From Syncephalis plumigaleata (taxonomy: Eukaryota; Zoopagomycota; Zoopagomycetes; Zoopagales; Piptocephalidaceae): 64,000 nucleotides of DNA. The stretch is taken from contig JAIXMF010000002.1 of NCBI GenBank assembly GCA_025201365.1, forward strand, positions 1,116,001-1,180,000, given 5' to 3'. Below the pieces are notes generated by a model, which was given only the letters and a program-made list of their open reading frames with translations, was not told the DNA's origin and made no database searches. How positions within the stretch are numbered: the first letter of the stretch is position 1; each line of letters begins with the position of its first letter. Positions 61,621 through 64,000 of this stretch are shown one piece after another. A program made the position numbers and the translations under genes.

Positions 61621-61776
61621 TATTCTTGACCATTTGTCCTTATCAGTGCCTGTGTTTGTGTATACGTTAACTCTTCCAGTTCCTTGTCGTTTACCTTTTT
61701 TTACTGTTAATACTTGTCTCCTTGTTTATATTTCCCTTGATATTGGATATCAGCCTGTAAAACCTCAGTTATAGTC

Positions 61777-64000
61777 ATGGCTAAAGAGCGTAAACTTACG
61801 TTAGAGCCTTGTCGAACCACTCCCGCGACAACCTCTGACTCTAGTAGCGAGAGCAACCATAACTCCACTACCACAAGTACAAGTGATAGTGCTACTACTA
61901 CTACTGCTATTGCTAGTGGTCATTCGAGTATAGATGGTCCAATACTTTCACAAGTATCACCGTTCGTAGTTGGCTACCTGGGTATTACGCCATGTTCTGT
62001 GCAGGGTGTAGTTCGTATAAAATATCCAACAGATAAACCAGTAAAAGCGCGGCGTCTTACCGTGACATTAACGGGAATTGCTCGTACTAAATGGACAACA
62101 CGTACAGTCGAATCAACCGATAATATCGCTGGTAATGGCGATAGAAACGCCGGTAAGGTGATACGTGAACACGGCGGTATTCGTGGTAGTCTAGAAGCGA
62201 AACTATCAGGTGTTAGCAAATCAGATGGTAAAGGCGGTAATAATAACGGTAGTGGTGGTCACAGTGGTAAATTATCATCCAGTGCCACTCATAGTCAATC
62301 AACATCGAGCGGCAATGCTAATGGCGAGATGGTCGAGATTATTCATACGCATCAAGCAGAAGATGTCATACTATCATTATCGCAAGACTTATGGCGAACA
62401 ACAGCCGGTGATAGTTGGGGCGCATTAGGTGGTGAACACACATTTCCATTCTACTTTTCATTACCATCTGATCTACCAGATTCGATGGAGGCGGAGTACG
62501 GATCCGTACGCTACATGTTATCGGCAGTGTTGGAGCGACGTGGTCGCATGCTAAACACGGCAGGACGTAAAGTGGTGGATGTACCATTGACCATTCATCG
62601 TGCCACTTTATCGACATTACATGAGCTGGTTCGCCCTCGTAAATGGCAGTCGGATCCTGCATGGTCGGTGAGTAGCGGTATTGCCTATGAGATGTCGATA
62701 CCGCGCGCGTCATTCGGACCAGGCGACACATTGGAAGCGCTCGTCAAGTTGAAGCTTGCCTCACCGGGCAATGTACGCTTTGTCGGTGCCAGTCTCGGTA
62801 TAAAAGAGTATATCACGTACCGTGCCAATAACATTACACGTACGGAAAGTACCTACGTGGCCAATGTAGATATTGACGATCAAGGCCATGTTAAATCGAG
62901 TACAGGCAATGCACGACCGAGTAACGCGAAGGAAGCTAATAAGAAATCGAAATCATCCGATCCAGTCGACGATACTACAAGTAGACCGGCCGGACAGACG
63001 GATCGTGTAAATAAGGATGGGACACGCGAGATACAGCGTACGATCATTATGCAGCGTGAGCATAACATTCGTCCGTCGGTGACTACGCGTCTTATTTCAA
63101 TTCGACACAAGTTGAAGTTAAAATTGAAACTGGCCGGTGAAAAAGAAATCGCCGTTGATTGTCCCAGTTGGTTGACGGGCGTAACACGCGCGGAATCTCA
63201 ACAACTTGAAGACTGGCTTCGTAATAAAGCGGATACAACGGCAATGGCATTGCGACAATACACGGACGAGATTGATCCACCGAAGGATGGCAGGAATCGT
63301 CAACGAGATCGGTATCGCGCTAGCAATAGTTATCATTTATTGCCGGGAGTTGCACGTCATGCCACCTACTTGCAATTAATAGATGGTATCGCTGGACTAC
63401 CCGTGCACATGACCACGAAGGATGCCTCCATTGCATTGGCGGTGGCAGCACGTACTGCTTCCGCGCAGACATCCAACGACAATAATGGTGATCTACACGC
63501 TTATGTGCATTACTCGCGTCCAGGTGCCCCGCAGAGTGGCGTTCCTCAATACGATGTCTATCAAAAGAATCGACGTTCCTTGGCATTTGGCGAATCAGAG
63601 GGTGGGCATCAGAATTATTTGCCAAACGGAGCTGCGGGACAACGACGTGCCTCGTCTAATAGCAACAGTAATGAACATGACGATCCTGCTCGTCGATATT
63701 CAATGCCCGTGTTCCCTAATGACCCGGCTAATGCACGAGCCATGGGTGCATCACCACCTATGGGCTACTATGGTCCCAATCCATATTATCAGCCCTATAA
63801 TCCGTATGGTGCACCACCACCGCCATTATCGCCTGGTGCAACACCTGCAGCTGGCCCGCCACACATGTATTACCCTTATGGACATATGCCTAGTCCTGGT
63901 GGTGGTGCGCCCTATGGCTACAATACGGCAGCTCCTAATCAAATGCCGGAACCTGGTCCGGTTGCATCAAAATCATCCACACAAGCATCGACGACCACGG
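61777..64000 (+). CDS. Arrestin-like protein (alpha-arrestin type), truncated by the window edge
   Basis: The frame is open from ATG 61777 to the end of the window (741 codons), with no intron seen; the C-terminus lies outside. Alpha-arrestins bring Rsp5-type ubiquitin ligases to plasma-membrane transporters. After a Ser/Thr-rich N-terminus comes an arrestin-N-like beta domain (VVGYLGITPCSVQGVVRIKY, ARRLTVTLTGIARTKW, GGEHTFPFYFSLPSDLPDSM, VRYMLSAVLERRG). Then an arrestin-C-like domain (ISIRHKLKLKLKLAG, IAYEMSIPRASFGPGDTLEA, VRFVGASLGIKEYITYR), with Ser/Asn-rich insertions between strands. The tail is Pro/Tyr/Gly-rich (YYGPNPYYQPYNPYGAPPPP). A clear PPxY ligase-binding motif is not seen in the part available. 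Confidence 0.78.
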   Translation, partial: MAKERKLTLEPCRTTPATTSDSSSESNHNSTTTSTSDSATTTTAIASGHSSIDGPILSQVSPFVVGYLGITPCSVQGVVRIKYPTDKPVKARRLTVTLTGIARTKWTTRTVESTDNIAGNGDRNAGKVIREHGGIRGSLEAKLSGVSKSDGKGGNNNGSGGHSGKLSSSATHSQSTSSGNANGEMVEIIHTHQAEDVILSLSQDLWRTTAGDSWGALGGEHTFPFYFSLPSDLPDSMEAEYGSVRYMLSAVLERRGRMLNTAGRKVVDVPLTIHRATLSTLHELVRPRKWQSDPAWSVSSGIAYEMSIPRASFGPGDTLEALVKLKLASPGNVRFVGASLGIKEYITYRANNITRTESTYVANVDIDDQGHVKSSTGNARPSNAKEANKKSKSSDPVDDTTSRPAGQTDRVNKDGTREIQRTIIMQREHNIRPSVTTRLISIRHKLKLKLKLAGEKEIAVDCPSWLTGVTRAESQQLEDWLRNKADTTAMALRQYTDEIDPPKDGRNRQRDRYRASNSYHLLPGVARHATYLQLIDGIAGLPVHMTTKDASIALAVAARTASAQTSNDNNGDLHAYVHYSRPGAPQSGVPQYDVYQKNRRSLAFGESEGGHQNYLPNGAAGQRRASSNSNSNEHDDPARRYSMPVFPNDPANARAMGASPPMGYYGPNPYYQPYNPYGAPPPPLSPGATPAAGPPHMYYPYGHMPSPGGGAPYGYNTAAPNQMPEPGPVASKSSTQASTTT

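Larger units (their letters stand above)
60856..61776. other. Intergenic region with transposon-end remnants
   Basis: About 920 bp between divergent acyltransferase and arrestin genes. It holds a 56 bp TIR-only remnant (61337-61392) and a solo terminus near 61600-61620. No gene seen. Confidence 0.6.

Noticed and set aside
61589-61774. 61-codon plus-strand frame just before the arrestin-like gene
   Set aside because: Begins in a transposon-end remnant, has no recognisable motif and ends immediately before the real start codon; most likely 5' flank.

Overview
The window reads as nuclear DNA of a fungus, most likely an early-diverging one. The evidence is a fungus-specific WOPR regulator, an ITC1-type remodeller subunit, O-acetylhomoserine sulfhydrylase, and many short introns (about 50-105 nt; donor GTAAGT-like, branch CTAAT/CTAAC, acceptor TAG). 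A Zoopagomycota-like lineage is a guess that sequence alone cannot settle. Three introns use GC donors. No tRNA, rRNA or CRISPR array was recognised.

Layout. 1-12.76 kb is gene-poor and rich in microsatellites. It holds one WOPR transcription factor gene (4.86-6.89 kb, minus) and a 1.1 kb TIR transposon with Fanzor (eukaryotic TnpB) relics. 12.76-21 kb: linker histone H1, a 14-exon ITC1/ACF1-like gene and an RBR ubiquitin ligase, all minus. 21.5-32.5 kb is a cell-surface and secretion island: a secreted CAP-like protein, a dienelactone hydrolase, two paralogous seven-helix receptor-like proteins, a MINPP-type histidine phosphatase between them, and a cysteine-rich GPI-anchored protein. 35-40 kb: two F-box-like genes, one badly broken. 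40.3-50.9 kb is mostly housekeeping: PheRS alpha, the BOS1 SNARE, a PSMG3 proteasome chaperone, Mediator 20, a second CAP gene inside an inverted duplication, a repeat-rich DUF7721-like protein, and MET17. 51.4-54.2 kb: a second Fanzor relic, another F-box-like gene and a MITE-like copy. 54.2-64 kb: ETP1/BRAP2, mitochondrial HIBCH, an LPLAT acyltransferase, and an arrestin-like gene that runs off the right edge.

Main observations. (1) A TIR transposon family with apparent TA target duplications carries Fanzor relics; a 238 bp MITE here has the structure of its internal-deletion derivative. (2) CAP genes and about 970 bp including their promoters are duplicated in inverted orientation about 24 kb apart. 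(3) Two seven-helix receptor-like genes share all intron positions and phases, and most exon lengths exactly. (4) Every frame break examined in the host genes (five genes with one break each, including the essential PheRS alpha, plus five breaks in one F-box-like locus) is a net loss of one base. That uniform direction points to deletion-type assembly error, or less likely to -1 frameshifting, rather than to gene decay. (5) The acyltransferase reading frame appears to need a 1-nt microexon.
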